Shown piece after piece: positions 55,340 through 63,010 of a DNA stretch of 64,000 nucleotides (its first letter is position 1; each line of letters begins with the position of its first letter). Origin of the DNA: CAVSUZ01 sp963791885 (GTDB lineage: Bacteria; Pseudomonadota; Alphaproteobacteria; Acetobacterales; Acetobacteraceae). The position numbers were made by a program, and so were the translations under genes. The stretch spans positions 1,302,001 to 1,366,000 of the forward strand of contig CAWBUL010000004.1 of NCBI GenBank assembly GCA_963791885.1. Direction: 5' to 3'. The notes under the pieces are model-generated. The model was not told where the DNA came from, searched no databases, and saw nothing but the letters and a program-made list of their open reading frames with translations.

Positions 55340-56383
55340 TCATTTGGGCGATGATTTCAGATACTGCTGAAGGTAGCTTGGATCGACAGCCTCCTGCAGG
55401 GCACTGAGTGAAAGCGGCTGCGGAATCGCACCAACAGCGTGAAGTGCTTCGCTTGCGAGCATAAGCTTGCCGATCAGCCCACCTTCCTTGGACGTCATTG
55501 AATACGGCGAGGTGGGATCGACCTGCTCCGCGAAACTTGGTGGCTCGTCGCAGCACTGGCGGGCCATCATTGCCGTCGCGACATCCAGCGGGACCGAAAG
55601 CTGTTTGGCGACCGCTTCGGCGCCAATCTTCGGGTTCTTGGGCAATTCCTCACGCGCCAGGGCCTCCACCCGAATCAGCTTCAGCGCGATATCCGGGTGC
55701 TGTTGCAGGAACGCGGGCCGCACTGCCGTAAGACCGGGACAGGCCCCGCCCTTCGGGGTGTAGTCGGCATCAAAGCTGACGACAGGGAATCCTTCCGATT
55801 GGAGCTGCAGAGAATAGGGTGGCCACGCAATGCCGGCGTCGATGGATTTGCTCAAGAACGCATTGCGAAACAGCGGCGCAGGTATGTTGAAGACGTTCAG
55901 CTTGGCGTAATCAATCCCCATCTTCTGCGCCATGAGGTACAATGCAACCTGCGCGCAAGTGCCGGACGCCGCCGCAATGGCCTTCGCCTTGCCGATGTCG
56001 CGGTAAGACTTGATCCCCGAGTTGGGGTCAACGACTAAGCCTTCGGCATCTGCGTCATTGACCTCCCAAAAAAGGAATTTCAGCGGAATGCCCTGCCCAA
56101 GAGCGAAGGGTAAGGCCAGCCCAGCCGTCACCACGTCCAGGCTGCCGCTTTTCAAACCGGCGAGCAGGGGCGCACCTGACTGGAAAAAGTAGAAGTGAGG
56201 CTTCAGCCCGACCTTCTCGAATAGACCAAGATCTCGCGCAATGAAAACCGTCGGGTGATCAGCTGTCGGGATGCCATAGTTGAATTCGAGCGGGGACGTA
56301 TCTGACGCGGCGGCTGCCGGTCGCCAGATCAGTGTCAGGCACAACAAAATGATCGAAATCACGCTTCTCGCGAGCATTTTCAC
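55340..56383 (-). CDS. ABC transporter substrate-binding protein 2 (SsuA/TauA-like)
   Basis: This 347-residue paralogue of the binding protein at 53425-54456 has the same motif order: FNYGIPTADHPTVFIARDLGLF, FQSGAPLLAGLKSGSLDVV, ASGTCAQVALYLMAQKMGID. The signal peptide ends at about 26 (PAAAASD). The two probably arose by duplication and may widen the substrate range. The ATG is preceded by a Shine-Dalgarno-like GGGGAGG about 9 bp away. Confidence 0.88.
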   Translation of the reverse strand: MKMLARSVISIILLCLTLIWRPAAAASDTSPLEFNYGIPTADHPTVFIARDLGLFEKVGLKPHFYFFQSGAPLLAGLKSGSLDVVTAGLALPFALGQGIPLKFLFWEVNDADAEGLVVDPNSGIKSYRDIGKAKAIAAASGTCAQVALYLMAQKMGIDYAKLNVFNIPAPLFRNAFLSKSIDAGIAWPPYSLQLQSEGFPVVSFDADYTPKGGACPGLTAVRPAFLQQHPDIALKLIRVEALAREELPKNPKIGAEAVAKQLSVPLDVATAMMARQCCDEPPSFAEQVDPTSPYSMTSKEGGLIGKLMLASEALHAVGAIPQPLSLSALQEAVDPSYLQQYLKSSPK

Positions 56384-56407
56384 TTTCCTCCCCGGCGTTT
56401 GTTCGTC

Positions 56408-57226
56408 TCAGTGGATGGTCTTCTCCTCGTCGGTCTCGACTTCGCTTTGGACGGCAAGGATCAGCTCCCGCTCCAGCTTGGTGAACTCCGGCGAACCGAT
56501 GAATTCATAGCCGCGCGGTTTCGCCGCCTGGACATGAACCTCGCACTTCACGCGGCCCGGTCGTCTCGTCATGGCGATGACGCGGTCCGAGATGAACACG
56601 GCTTCCCCGACATCATGGGTAATGAACAGGATGGTTGGCCGGAAATGTTCCCACAGGCGTAGCAGAAGCTTCTGCATCAACAACCGGGTCTGATAGTCGA
56701 GCGCACCGAAAGGCTCATCCATCAGCAGGATCTCAGGTTCATTGACCAGTGCCCTGGCAATCTGGACACGCTGCTGCATGCCACCTGACAACTGATAAGG
56801 ATAGTGGCGCTCGAATCCCTTGAGACCCACTTCTTCAAGCAACCGCAGCGCTCGCGGCTCGTACTCGTCTCGGGCCACACCGCGGCACTTCACACCCAGA
56901 ACGACATTCGCGAGTACCGTGAGCCAGGGAAACAGGGACGCCTGCTGGAATACAACGCCACGATTGGGCCCGGGACCCACCACCGCTTCGCCGTCCACAT
57001 GGACGGCTCCCCGTGAAGGCAATTCAAAACCGGCAAGAATATTGAGGGCCGTCGATTTACCGCAGCCGGTCGGGCCAACGATGGAGATAATCTCGCCCGG
57101 AGCCATCTTCAAATTGAAAGAGTCCAATGCTCGTGTATCGGCGACACGGGCACTTCGTGATGTGTAGACCTTTTCGATCGCGGCGAATTCGACCTTCGGC
57201 TGCGCTGGTGTCGGGATCCCGTCCAT
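56408..57226 (-). CDS. ABC transporter ATP-binding protein (SsuB/TauB-like)
   Basis: This 272-residue ATPase starts at MDGIPTPAQ (57226). It has Walker A GPTGCGKST, Q-loop FQQASLFPW, signature LSGGMQQR and Walker B ILLMDEPFGALD, the arrangement of nitrate/sulfonate/taurine importers. It powers the permease at 54496-55329. The ORF extending further upstream overlaps the enolase-family gene and is not used. The start is 5 bp after the stop of that gene. Confidence 0.93.
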   Translation of the reverse strand: MDGIPTPAQPKVEFAAIEKVYTSRSARVADTRALDSFNLKMAPGEIISIVGPTGCGKSTALNILAGFELPSRGAVHVDGEAVVGPGPNRGVVFQQASLFPWLTVLANVVLGVKCRGVARDEYEPRALRLLEEVGLKGFERHYPYQLSGGMQQRVQIARALVNEPEILLMDEPFGALDYQTRLLMQKLLLRLWEHFRPTILFITHDVGEAVFISDRVIAMTRRPGRVKCEVHVQAAKPRGYEFIGSPEFTKLERELILAVQSEVETDEEKTIH

Positions 57227-57231
57227 GCCGG

Positions 57232-58365
57232 CTAATCCTTGGATCGCCAGGTGCAATAGCGCTGAAGCATCGACAGCTCCGGCGTAACGCCCAGCCCGGG
57301 CGTCTGCGTGACGGGAACACGCCCATCCGTCACCGGCAGTGCGTCGCCGACGATGAGCTCCCGACCGGCATTGGGGTGGCAATCGAACTCCAACAATCCG
57401 TCTCCGCCGACCGCCGCCAAGGCGTGCAGCGCGGTCACCAGGGCGATCCCTCCACCAAACACATGCGGACAGAACATCTTCCCGCGGCCGACTGCCCCGC
57501 GCACGATCGGAACGTTACCGGTCAGCCCGCCCCATTTCGTAAGGTCAGGCTGAATCACCCTCAGTACAACCCCTGACGCCGCCTCTTCCAGCTCGGCGCC
57601 CCGAAGATTCTCGCCACCGGCAAGCGGAATAGGACTCGACGCAGCAAGCGCACGCCAGCTTTCGGCGGGAGCGTCCACGCGAAGCGGCTCCTCCAGCCAG
57701 AGCAGGTCATAACGCGCCGCCGATTTGCTCAGTTCGATGGCCGCATCCAGTGTTAACGCCTGGTTGGCATCCGTCATCAGTATGGCCGACGGACCCAATG
57801 CGGCACGCAGCGCGCCCAGGTTACGCAAATCCAACTCTCTCCCAAACCCGATCTTCAGCTTGAAGGCGCGGTGCCCCTTCGCCTGATACGGAACGGCGAA
57901 CGCCTCCGGCTGGTCCGGATTGATGCCGGTGACGTATACCGGAACGCTCGCGACGTGCGATCCACCGAGGCATCGATACAGGGGAACGCCCTGCTTACGC
58001 GCCGCGAGGTCCCACATCGCGATATCAATCCCGGCGAGAGCCTGGGCGATCGGTCCCACCTCGCCGGTTTGCAGCACAAGCACTTCAAGCTCGGACGAAA
58101 GCTTCCGAAAAACGTCGCCCGGTTCCTCGAACGTCTCGCCGATCAACCGTTCCCCAAAATCGGCAACCAGACGTGCCCGGTGCTCGGCCCCGACTGACGG
58201 CCAGTTGCACCATACCTCTCCCCACCCTTCCGTGCCATCGGTATCCGTAATGCGCACGAGCACGAACGGCCGGTCACGAAAAGTTCCGAACGCCACCTTG
58301 ATCGGAGTAGAAATCGGCACGCGATAGGCGAATGCCTCGACCTTGGCGATGCGAAGTGCGGTCAT
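57232..58365 (-). CDS. Mandelate racemase / muconate-lactonizing (enolase) superfamily enzyme
   Basis: This 377-residue protein starts at MTALRIAKV (58365), after a GGGGGG run. The enolase fold shows the catalytic Lys pair in FKLKIGF (Lys169, Lys171), metal ligands Asp199 (TDAN), Glu225 (LEEPL) and Glu252 (GGENL), and the second-side Lys/His in DLTKWGG and PHVFG. This is the mandelate racemase branch, which includes sugar-acid dehydratases and racemases. With UxaA-like subunits and a hydroxyacid dehydrogenase nearby, a sugar-acid dehydratase is the likeliest role. Confidence 0.88.
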   Translation of the reverse strand: MTALRIAKVEAFAYRVPISTPIKVAFGTFRDRPFVLVRITDTDGTEGWGEVWCNWPSVGAEHRARLVADFGERLIGETFEEPGDVFRKLSSELEVLVLQTGEVGPIAQALAGIDIAMWDLAARKQGVPLYRCLGGSHVASVPVYVTGINPDQPEAFAVPYQAKGHRAFKLKIGFGRELDLRNLGALRAALGPSAILMTDANQALTLDAAIELSKSAARYDLLWLEEPLRVDAPAESWRALAASSPIPLAGGENLRGAELEEAASGVVLRVIQPDLTKWGGLTGNVPIVRGAVGRGKMFCPHVFGGGIALVTALHALAAVGGDGLLEFDCHPNAGRELIVGDALPVTDGRVPVTQTPGLGVTPELSMLQRYCTWRSKD

Positions 58366-58393
58366 CTCATGGATCCCCCCATCGCGACTCAGG

Positions 58394-59143
58394 TCAGACA
58401 CACCGTCCGCCATCGACGGGCAGTTCGGTCCCGGTAATCATCGCCGCGTCGTCAGACGCCAGGAAGGCTGTCGCCGCCGCGATGTCTTCCGGACGCGAAA
58501 GCCGCCCCAGCGGAATGGTCGCAATGAATCGTGCGCGGTTCTCCGGTGTGTCCTCAACGCCCATGAAGTCCTGAAGCAGCCCCGTCTCTCCCATCACCGG
58601 ACAGATGACGTTCACCCGGATCTTCCAGGGCGCCAGTTCAACCGCCAGCGATTTCGAAACCAAATTCACGGCACCTTTCGATGCATTGTACCACGTCAGC
58701 CCCGGGCGAGGCCGGATACCGGCGGTCGATCCGATATTGATAATTGTGCCGCCGCCGGCGTCACGCATCACCGGTGCGACCTCACGCACAAAGAAATAGA
58801 TCGACTTGACATTCACCCGAAAAACACGATCGAAATCCTGCTCCGTCACGCCCATAATCGGTTGGTTCTTGTGCGTTACGCCCGCGTTGTTCACCAGGAC
58901 ATTGGGCGTGCCAATCTTTGCGATAGTCTCTCGCAGCACGCGCGCGACATCGTCCCCGTTACCGACATCGGCGGCGATTGCGAACGCCCGGTCACCGCAT
59001 TCCCGCGCCACACGCTCGGCCGCGTCGCCACGCAGATCCACCACCGCGACCCGTGCACCGTCCCGCACGAATCGCTTGGCGATCCCTTCACCGAAACCGC
59101 CGCCCGCGCCGGTAACGATCGCAATTTTGTCCCTCAGATCCAT
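58394..59143 (-). CDS. SDR family NAD(P)-dependent oxidoreductase
   Basis: This 249-residue short-chain dehydrogenase has cofactor motif TGAGGGFGEG, structural NNAG and the catalytic triad Ser139, Tyr152 and Lys156 (WYNASKG). The Asp in VVDLRGD at the end of beta-2 favours NAD over NADP. It probably oxidises a sugar, sugar alcohol or hydroxy-acid of the operon substrate. It lies between the enolase-family and DUF1330-EthD genes. Confidence 0.9.
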   Translation of the reverse strand: MDLRDKIAIVTGAGGGFGEGIAKRFVRDGARVAVVDLRGDAAERVARECGDRAFAIAADVGNGDDVARVLRETIAKIGTPNVLVNNAGVTHKNQPIMGVTEQDFDRVFRVNVKSIYFFVREVAPVMRDAGGGTIINIGSTAGIRPRPGLTWYNASKGAVNLVSKSLAVELAPWKIRVNVICPVMGETGLLQDFMGVEDTPENRARFIATIPLGRLSRPEDIAAATAFLASDDAAMITGTELPVDGGRCV

Positions 59144-59158
59144 GACGTTATCCTTGTG

Positions 59159-59797
59159 CTACGGCCACAGAACCTGGGTTTCGACCGAGATGACCGGATC
59201 GATCTGACTGGTGAAGTTGGGCAGATCGGCCAACAGAATCTGCCCATCCTTCGAAGCGAAAGCCGCGTGCAGATCGTCCTCGTTATCGAACCATAGTTCA
59301 GAGAATCCGTCGTAGCCGAACTTCGGAAACCGCGGGCGATCGACAAAATTGACGGAATAGCGGCGCAGCTTGGGCAGCTTGGCGCATAGCGTCGCGTGCG
59401 TGGTCGTCCAGTGTTTGCGGAATTGCTCGTAGGTCATATCCTCGCGCTTGCGCAAAATGCCAAGCCGCTTGGTGTACGTCTTCGAGACAGCGCCGGTAGT
59501 TGCCGCCGGGGGCACACCTTCGACCACGATGATATTGGACTTTGCTGCCATCTGTCGCACCTCCCGAGCCGGCGCGTATTCTTTGGAGTTGGCCCATTCC
59601 TTGGCCTGGTTAGCGCTCGGAAATTCCAGGATCACGAGCCTCTTGGGCGACCATGCCCCCTCAATCACCTCCGAGGTACCACCCCGGACCACGAAACGCC
59701 CATTATACTGTGACACGGTCGATGGAGACAGCGCCTTGTATTTCTCGAGCAGGTCTGGATCTGTCACTTCCATGTCGTTGATGACATAGGCTGGCAT
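59159..59797 (-). CDS. DUF1330-EthD fusion protein
   Basis: This 212-residue protein has an N-terminal DUF1330-like half (about 1-100, MPAYVINDMEVTDPDLLEKY, RLVILEFPSANQAKEW). An EthD-like half follows (about 110-210, LGILRKREDMTYEQFRKHW, HATLCAKLPKLRRYSVNFVD, GYDGFSELWF). Both halves are dimeric ferredoxin-like folds, so the fusion can mimic a dimer within one chain. EthD proteins occur in catabolic clusters as isomerases or lyases. The biochemical role is unknown. Confidence 0.8.
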   Translation of the reverse strand: MPAYVINDMEVTDPDLLEKYKALSPSTVSQYNGRFVVRGGTSEVIEGAWSPKRLVILEFPSANQAKEWANSKEYAPAREVRQMAAKSNIIVVEGVPPAATTGAVSKTYTKRLGILRKREDMTYEQFRKHWTTTHATLCAKLPKLRRYSVNFVDRPRFPKFGYDGFSELWFDNEDDLHAAFASKDGQILLADLPNFTSQIDPVISVETQVLWP

Positions 59798-59814
59798 TGT
59801 GTGGTCCTCTTGTT

Positions 59815-60588
59815 TCAGGTGGAAGGGGTCGCGAGCGGCGGTTGCTTCTGCACCATGCGCCGCCTTGCATTTTCAAGATGCGCCCGCATGAAAATACGGG
59901 CAGCTTCCGGGTCGCGATCGCGAATGGCCGTGCAGATGCGGGAATGATCCTCATAGACGCTGCGGCTGCGTTCCAGATGATCGAACCGCACGAGAAACCG
60001 CACCAGATTCACGCCATGGTCGATGTCGTATTCGACAGTCTCGATTGCTTCGACAAATCGCCGGTTGTTGCTGGCAACCGAAACAGCATGATGAAAGCTG
60101 TAATCGAGGTGGTCGCCCGTGCTGCCCTGTTCGATCGCGACCTGCCGATAGTGCTCGATGGCATCTTCGATCGCCTGCAACTGTTCGTCGGTGCGCCGCT
60201 CGGCCGCAAAGGCCGCCGCTTGCGGTTCGATGGCCGCGCGGAATTCCAGGTTTTGCAGCAGCAGGCGCTGCTTTTCCGCCACATAGCTCGACGATACATT
60301 CAACGGCGGGCGTGGCCGGACGAAGGAGCCGGAACCGCGTCGCAATTCGATTAAGCCCTCCTGCCGTAATCGTTCCAGCGCTTCCCGCACCACGGGACGG
60401 GACATGCGGAACAGCGCGCTCAGCTCGTTTTCCGATGGAAGCGCGTCGCCCTCGCCAAGCTCGCCGATCACGATCTTGTGGAACAGCACCGCATACGCGT
60501 GATCGGCGAAGCGCGTCCGAGAGACCGCCGTAAAGCCGCCACGCGCGGTCTCCAGGACGGAGGGGCCGCTGTCGTCCGGCGGCGTCAT
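59815..60588 (-). CDS. GntR family (FadR-type) transcriptional regulator
   Basis: This 257-residue regulator has an N-terminal winged helix-turn-helix (DALPSENELSALFRMSRPVVREALERLRQEG, about 52-82) and a C-terminal FCD sensing domain (about 105-240). It is the likely repressor of the surrounding catabolic operon, in which it lies in the same direction. The inducer would be the sugar acid or an intermediate. Its ATG region overlaps the small UxaA-like gene by 4 bp. Confidence 0.9.
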   Translation of the reverse strand: MTPPDDSGPSVLETARGGFTAVSRTRFADHAYAVLFHKIVIGELGEGDALPSENELSALFRMSRPVVREALERLRQEGLIELRRGSGSFVRPRPPLNVSSSYVAEKQRLLLQNLEFRAAIEPQAAAFAAERRTDEQLQAIEDAIEHYRQVAIEQGSTGDHLDYSFHHAVSVASNNRRFVEAIETVEYDIDHGVNLVRFLVRFDHLERSRSVYEDHSRICTAIRDRDPEAARIFMRAHLENARRRMVQKQPPLATPST

Positions 60589-60884
60589 CCTTGGCCCCGC
60601 GCGCGTGAACTACGCATATTATGCACATGCACGTGGTGGCCCTGAGCGATGGGCGCGAGTGCCCGACCGATCGGCTGCCCGTACTTCACCACGGCCTCCT
60701 CTGATGTAATCGGCTGGACGCTGATCTTGTGGCACAGCGGGACGTCTTCGGCAGCGGTGATCCGCGCGATGTCCTGGTCACACCGCACCCACACAACCTC
60801 CCCGGCGGCGATCGCACGCAGCACCGTCGCCACATTATCGCTGGGCGAAAGCCCGATCGCGCCGATGCTTTCCGCGGCGCTCAT
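60585..60884 (-). CDS. UxaA-type hydro-lyase small subunit (SAF domain)
   Basis: This 99-residue protein starts at MSAAESIGA (60884), overlapping the large-subunit stop by ATGA. It corresponds to the SAF domain that forms the N-terminus of altronate or galactarate dehydratase (VPLCHKISVQPI, VVKYGQPIGRALAPIAQGHHVHVHN). In UxaA both parts are one chain; here they are separate genes, as known in several alphaproteobacteria. It pairs with the protein encoded just upstream. Confidence 0.85.
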   Translation of the reverse strand: MSAAESIGAIGLSPSDNVATVLRAIAAGEVVWVRCDQDIARITAAEDVPLCHKISVQPITSEEAVVKYGQPIGRALAPIAQGHHVHVHNMRSSRARGQG

Positions 60885-62041
60885 AGCGCGGGTCCAAAGC
60901 GGCTCAGCACTTCGTCGCCCTCCTTGAGTATTTCGCTCCACGTCGCGGAGCCAGACGCTACGTCGATGATGCGCGTCTTCAGCGCCTGGGCCGCGTCCTC
61001 CAGGCTCTCCAAGCCGCGAAACGCCGTGCTGGCGGCGAAGTCGAGCTGGGCTTCTCGGGCGGCGCAGGTCTCGGGATTGGCGCTGATCTTGATGGTGGGC
61101 GCCAGCGCGCTGCCATAAGGATTGCCGACACCGGTGGTGAACAGCACGATCTGCGCGCCGGCCAGAACGAATCCCGTGACGGATTCAGGGGCATAGGCGG
61201 CGGCATCCATCGTCCACATGCCCGATCGCTCGGGAACCCGTCCGTATTCCAGGACGCCCTCGATCGGGCGCGTTCCACTCTTGGCGATGTTGCCGAGCGA
61301 TTTTTCCTCGATAGAGGACAATCCCGCCGCGATATTCGTCGGACTGGGATTGCTCCCGGTTAGATCGACCCCCGCCGCGATGGCGACACGCTCACGCCGT
61401 GTAACGGCCGCGCGAAGCGCGTCGGCCACATCAGCATTGCGGGCCCGCGCGGCCAGGAGATGCCCCGCACCGAGCCATTCCAGCGTCTCGCCAATGATCG
61501 ATCGCCCGCCGCCGTCTGCCATCCAGTCGCTGATCAGCCCCAGAAGCGGATTGGCGATCAGCCCCGAACTCGGATCGGAACGGCCGCACTCCATCCCGAG
61601 ACATAAAGCAGAGACCGGTGCCGGCTGCCGGCGCTCATTGGAGATTTCCATGGCCAATGCCGCAGCCGTGCGGATGCCACGATCCGTCAGTGCCAGTGCG
61701 TCGTGGCCGCAATCGTCGAGCGTCAGACCGGCATGCGGGCGCTTCGCCGGGGCGATGTCGGCCAATGCGGTGCGCATCACCTCCGGATTGTCGCCCACCA
61801 GCAGGGCGGCACCGACATTCGGATGCAGCGCGAATTGGCGGATCGCCGCGCGGTGCAACTCCCGATCCTCGCCAAACAGGCCGCCGGAATACGGCAATGT
61901 CACCGCCACTGCGCCAGCAACCGAAGCGGCGATGCGTCGTGCGGTCCGTCCGGTCATGCCGCCGGTGGACAGAACCAGCAGGTGGTTTCGCACACCCACG
62001 GATCCATCCGACCGCAGATAGCCAGGGAACGCGTCGCGCAT
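60881..62041 (-). CDS. UxaA-type hydro-lyase large subunit (altronate/galactarate dehydratase-like)
   Basis: This 386-residue protein matches the C-terminal catalytic part of altronate/galactarate dehydratases (FPGYLRSDGSVGVRNHLLVL, LCLGMECGRSDPSSGLIANP, FTTGVGNPYGSALAPTIK). These are iron-dependent enzymes that dehydrate a sugar acid to a 2-keto-3-deoxy acid. It works with the SAF subunit encoded downstream. The operon context (SDR, enolase enzyme, hydroxyacid dehydrogenase) supports catabolism of an unidentified sugar acid. Confidence 0.88.
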   Translation of the reverse strand: MRDAFPGYLRSDGSVGVRNHLLVLSTGGMTGRTARRIAASVAGAVAVTLPYSGGLFGEDRELHRAAIRQFALHPNVGAALLVGDNPEVMRTALADIAPAKRPHAGLTLDDCGHDALALTDRGIRTAAALAMEISNERRQPAPVSALCLGMECGRSDPSSGLIANPLLGLISDWMADGGGRSIIGETLEWLGAGHLLAARARNADVADALRAAVTRRERVAIAAGVDLTGSNPSPTNIAAGLSSIEEKSLGNIAKSGTRPIEGVLEYGRVPERSGMWTMDAAAYAPESVTGFVLAGAQIVLFTTGVGNPYGSALAPTIKISANPETCAAREAQLDFAASTAFRGLESLEDAAQALKTRIIDVASGSATWSEILKEGDEVLSRFGPAL

Positions 62042-62056
62042 CGCCGTCGGGACCGT

Positions 62057-62971
62057 TCAGGCCGCGCGCTGGGTGGCGTTGCTGGCGGGACGAACTTTGA
62101 TGCCCAGCTGATCCTCACGGATCCGCATCAGCGCCGCGGTGTCACGATCCGCGAAGCCCTTCTCCATCGCCTCTTCCAGTGTCTTCTGGCAGGCGGCGCC
62201 AACCAGCGGTTCAAATCCCTGGGCACGCCCGAGTTCCACCGCCTGACGCACGTCCTTGCAGGCCAGCTTGACCATGAACCCCGGCGAGTCATCGCCCTGG
62301 AACGCCTTCTTGGGCATGGCGACGTAGAGCTGCGCGTTGTTCGACATGGTCGTCTTCATCACTTCGAGCATGAGCTCGAGTGTCAGTCCGCACTTCACGC
62401 CGATCGCCAGCGCTTCCGTGTTGGCTGCCATGATAGTGGTCGCAAGCAGGTTGTTGGTGGTCTTCATGGCGTGACCCATACCTGGACCGCCGCACAGGAA
62501 GGTCTCATTGCCCATGCAATCGAGCACCGGCTTTACGCGCGCGATAATCTCTGGCTCACCGCCCACCATCAACGTCAGCGTGCCGGTCACGGCATGCTCG
62601 GACGTCTTGCCGACGGGCGAATCCACCATATGAAAGCCCTTTGCGCGCAATGCGGCGCGAATGCGCTGGGAGGAGATCGGATCGATCGTGCTCATGTCGA
62701 TCACCACGCCGTTCGGCCGCAGCCCTGCTGCCACGCCGTTCTCTCCCAGCACGACCGCCTCGACATGCTTCGGCTCGGGAAGCATCGTGACCACGATTTC
62801 GCTGGCGGCACCCACATCCTTGGGAGAGGCCGCCGCTCTGGCACCGGCATCCACCAGGCGCTTCACCGCCGCGGGATTCAGATCGAACACGGTCAGCGAA
62901 TGACCGCCCTTCAGGATATTGAGCGCCATGGGGCCGCCCATGACCCCAAGGCCGATAAAGCCAACATTCAT
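62057..62971 (-). CDS. Beta-hydroxyacid dehydrogenase (HIBADH / tartronate semialdehyde reductase family)
   Basis: This 304-residue protein starts at MNVGFIGLG (62971), with a GGAG site. It has Rossmann motif GFIGLGVMGGPMA, the substrate segment DSPVGKTSEHAVTGTLTLM and the catalytic Lys in GMGHAMKTTNNLL. The family reduces or oxidises beta-hydroxyacids such as 3-hydroxyisobutyrate or tartronate semialdehyde. It would act after aldol cleavage of the keto-deoxy acid. It is the first complete gene of the operon from the right. Confidence 0.9.
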   Translation of the reverse strand: MNVGFIGLGVMGGPMALNILKGGHSLTVFDLNPAAVKRLVDAGARAAASPKDVGAASEIVVTMLPEPKHVEAVVLGENGVAAGLRPNGVVIDMSTIDPISSQRIRAALRAKGFHMVDSPVGKTSEHAVTGTLTLMVGGEPEIIARVKPVLDCMGNETFLCGGPGMGHAMKTTNNLLATTIMAANTEALAIGVKCGLTLELMLEVMKTTMSNNAQLYVAMPKKAFQGDDSPGFMVKLACKDVRQAVELGRAQGFEPLVGAACQKTLEEAMEKGFADRDTAALMRIREDQLGIKVRPASNATQRAA

Positions 62972-63010
62972 GACACGCTCCATTTCTACAGTCGGAAAAT
63001 ATCGAAAATC

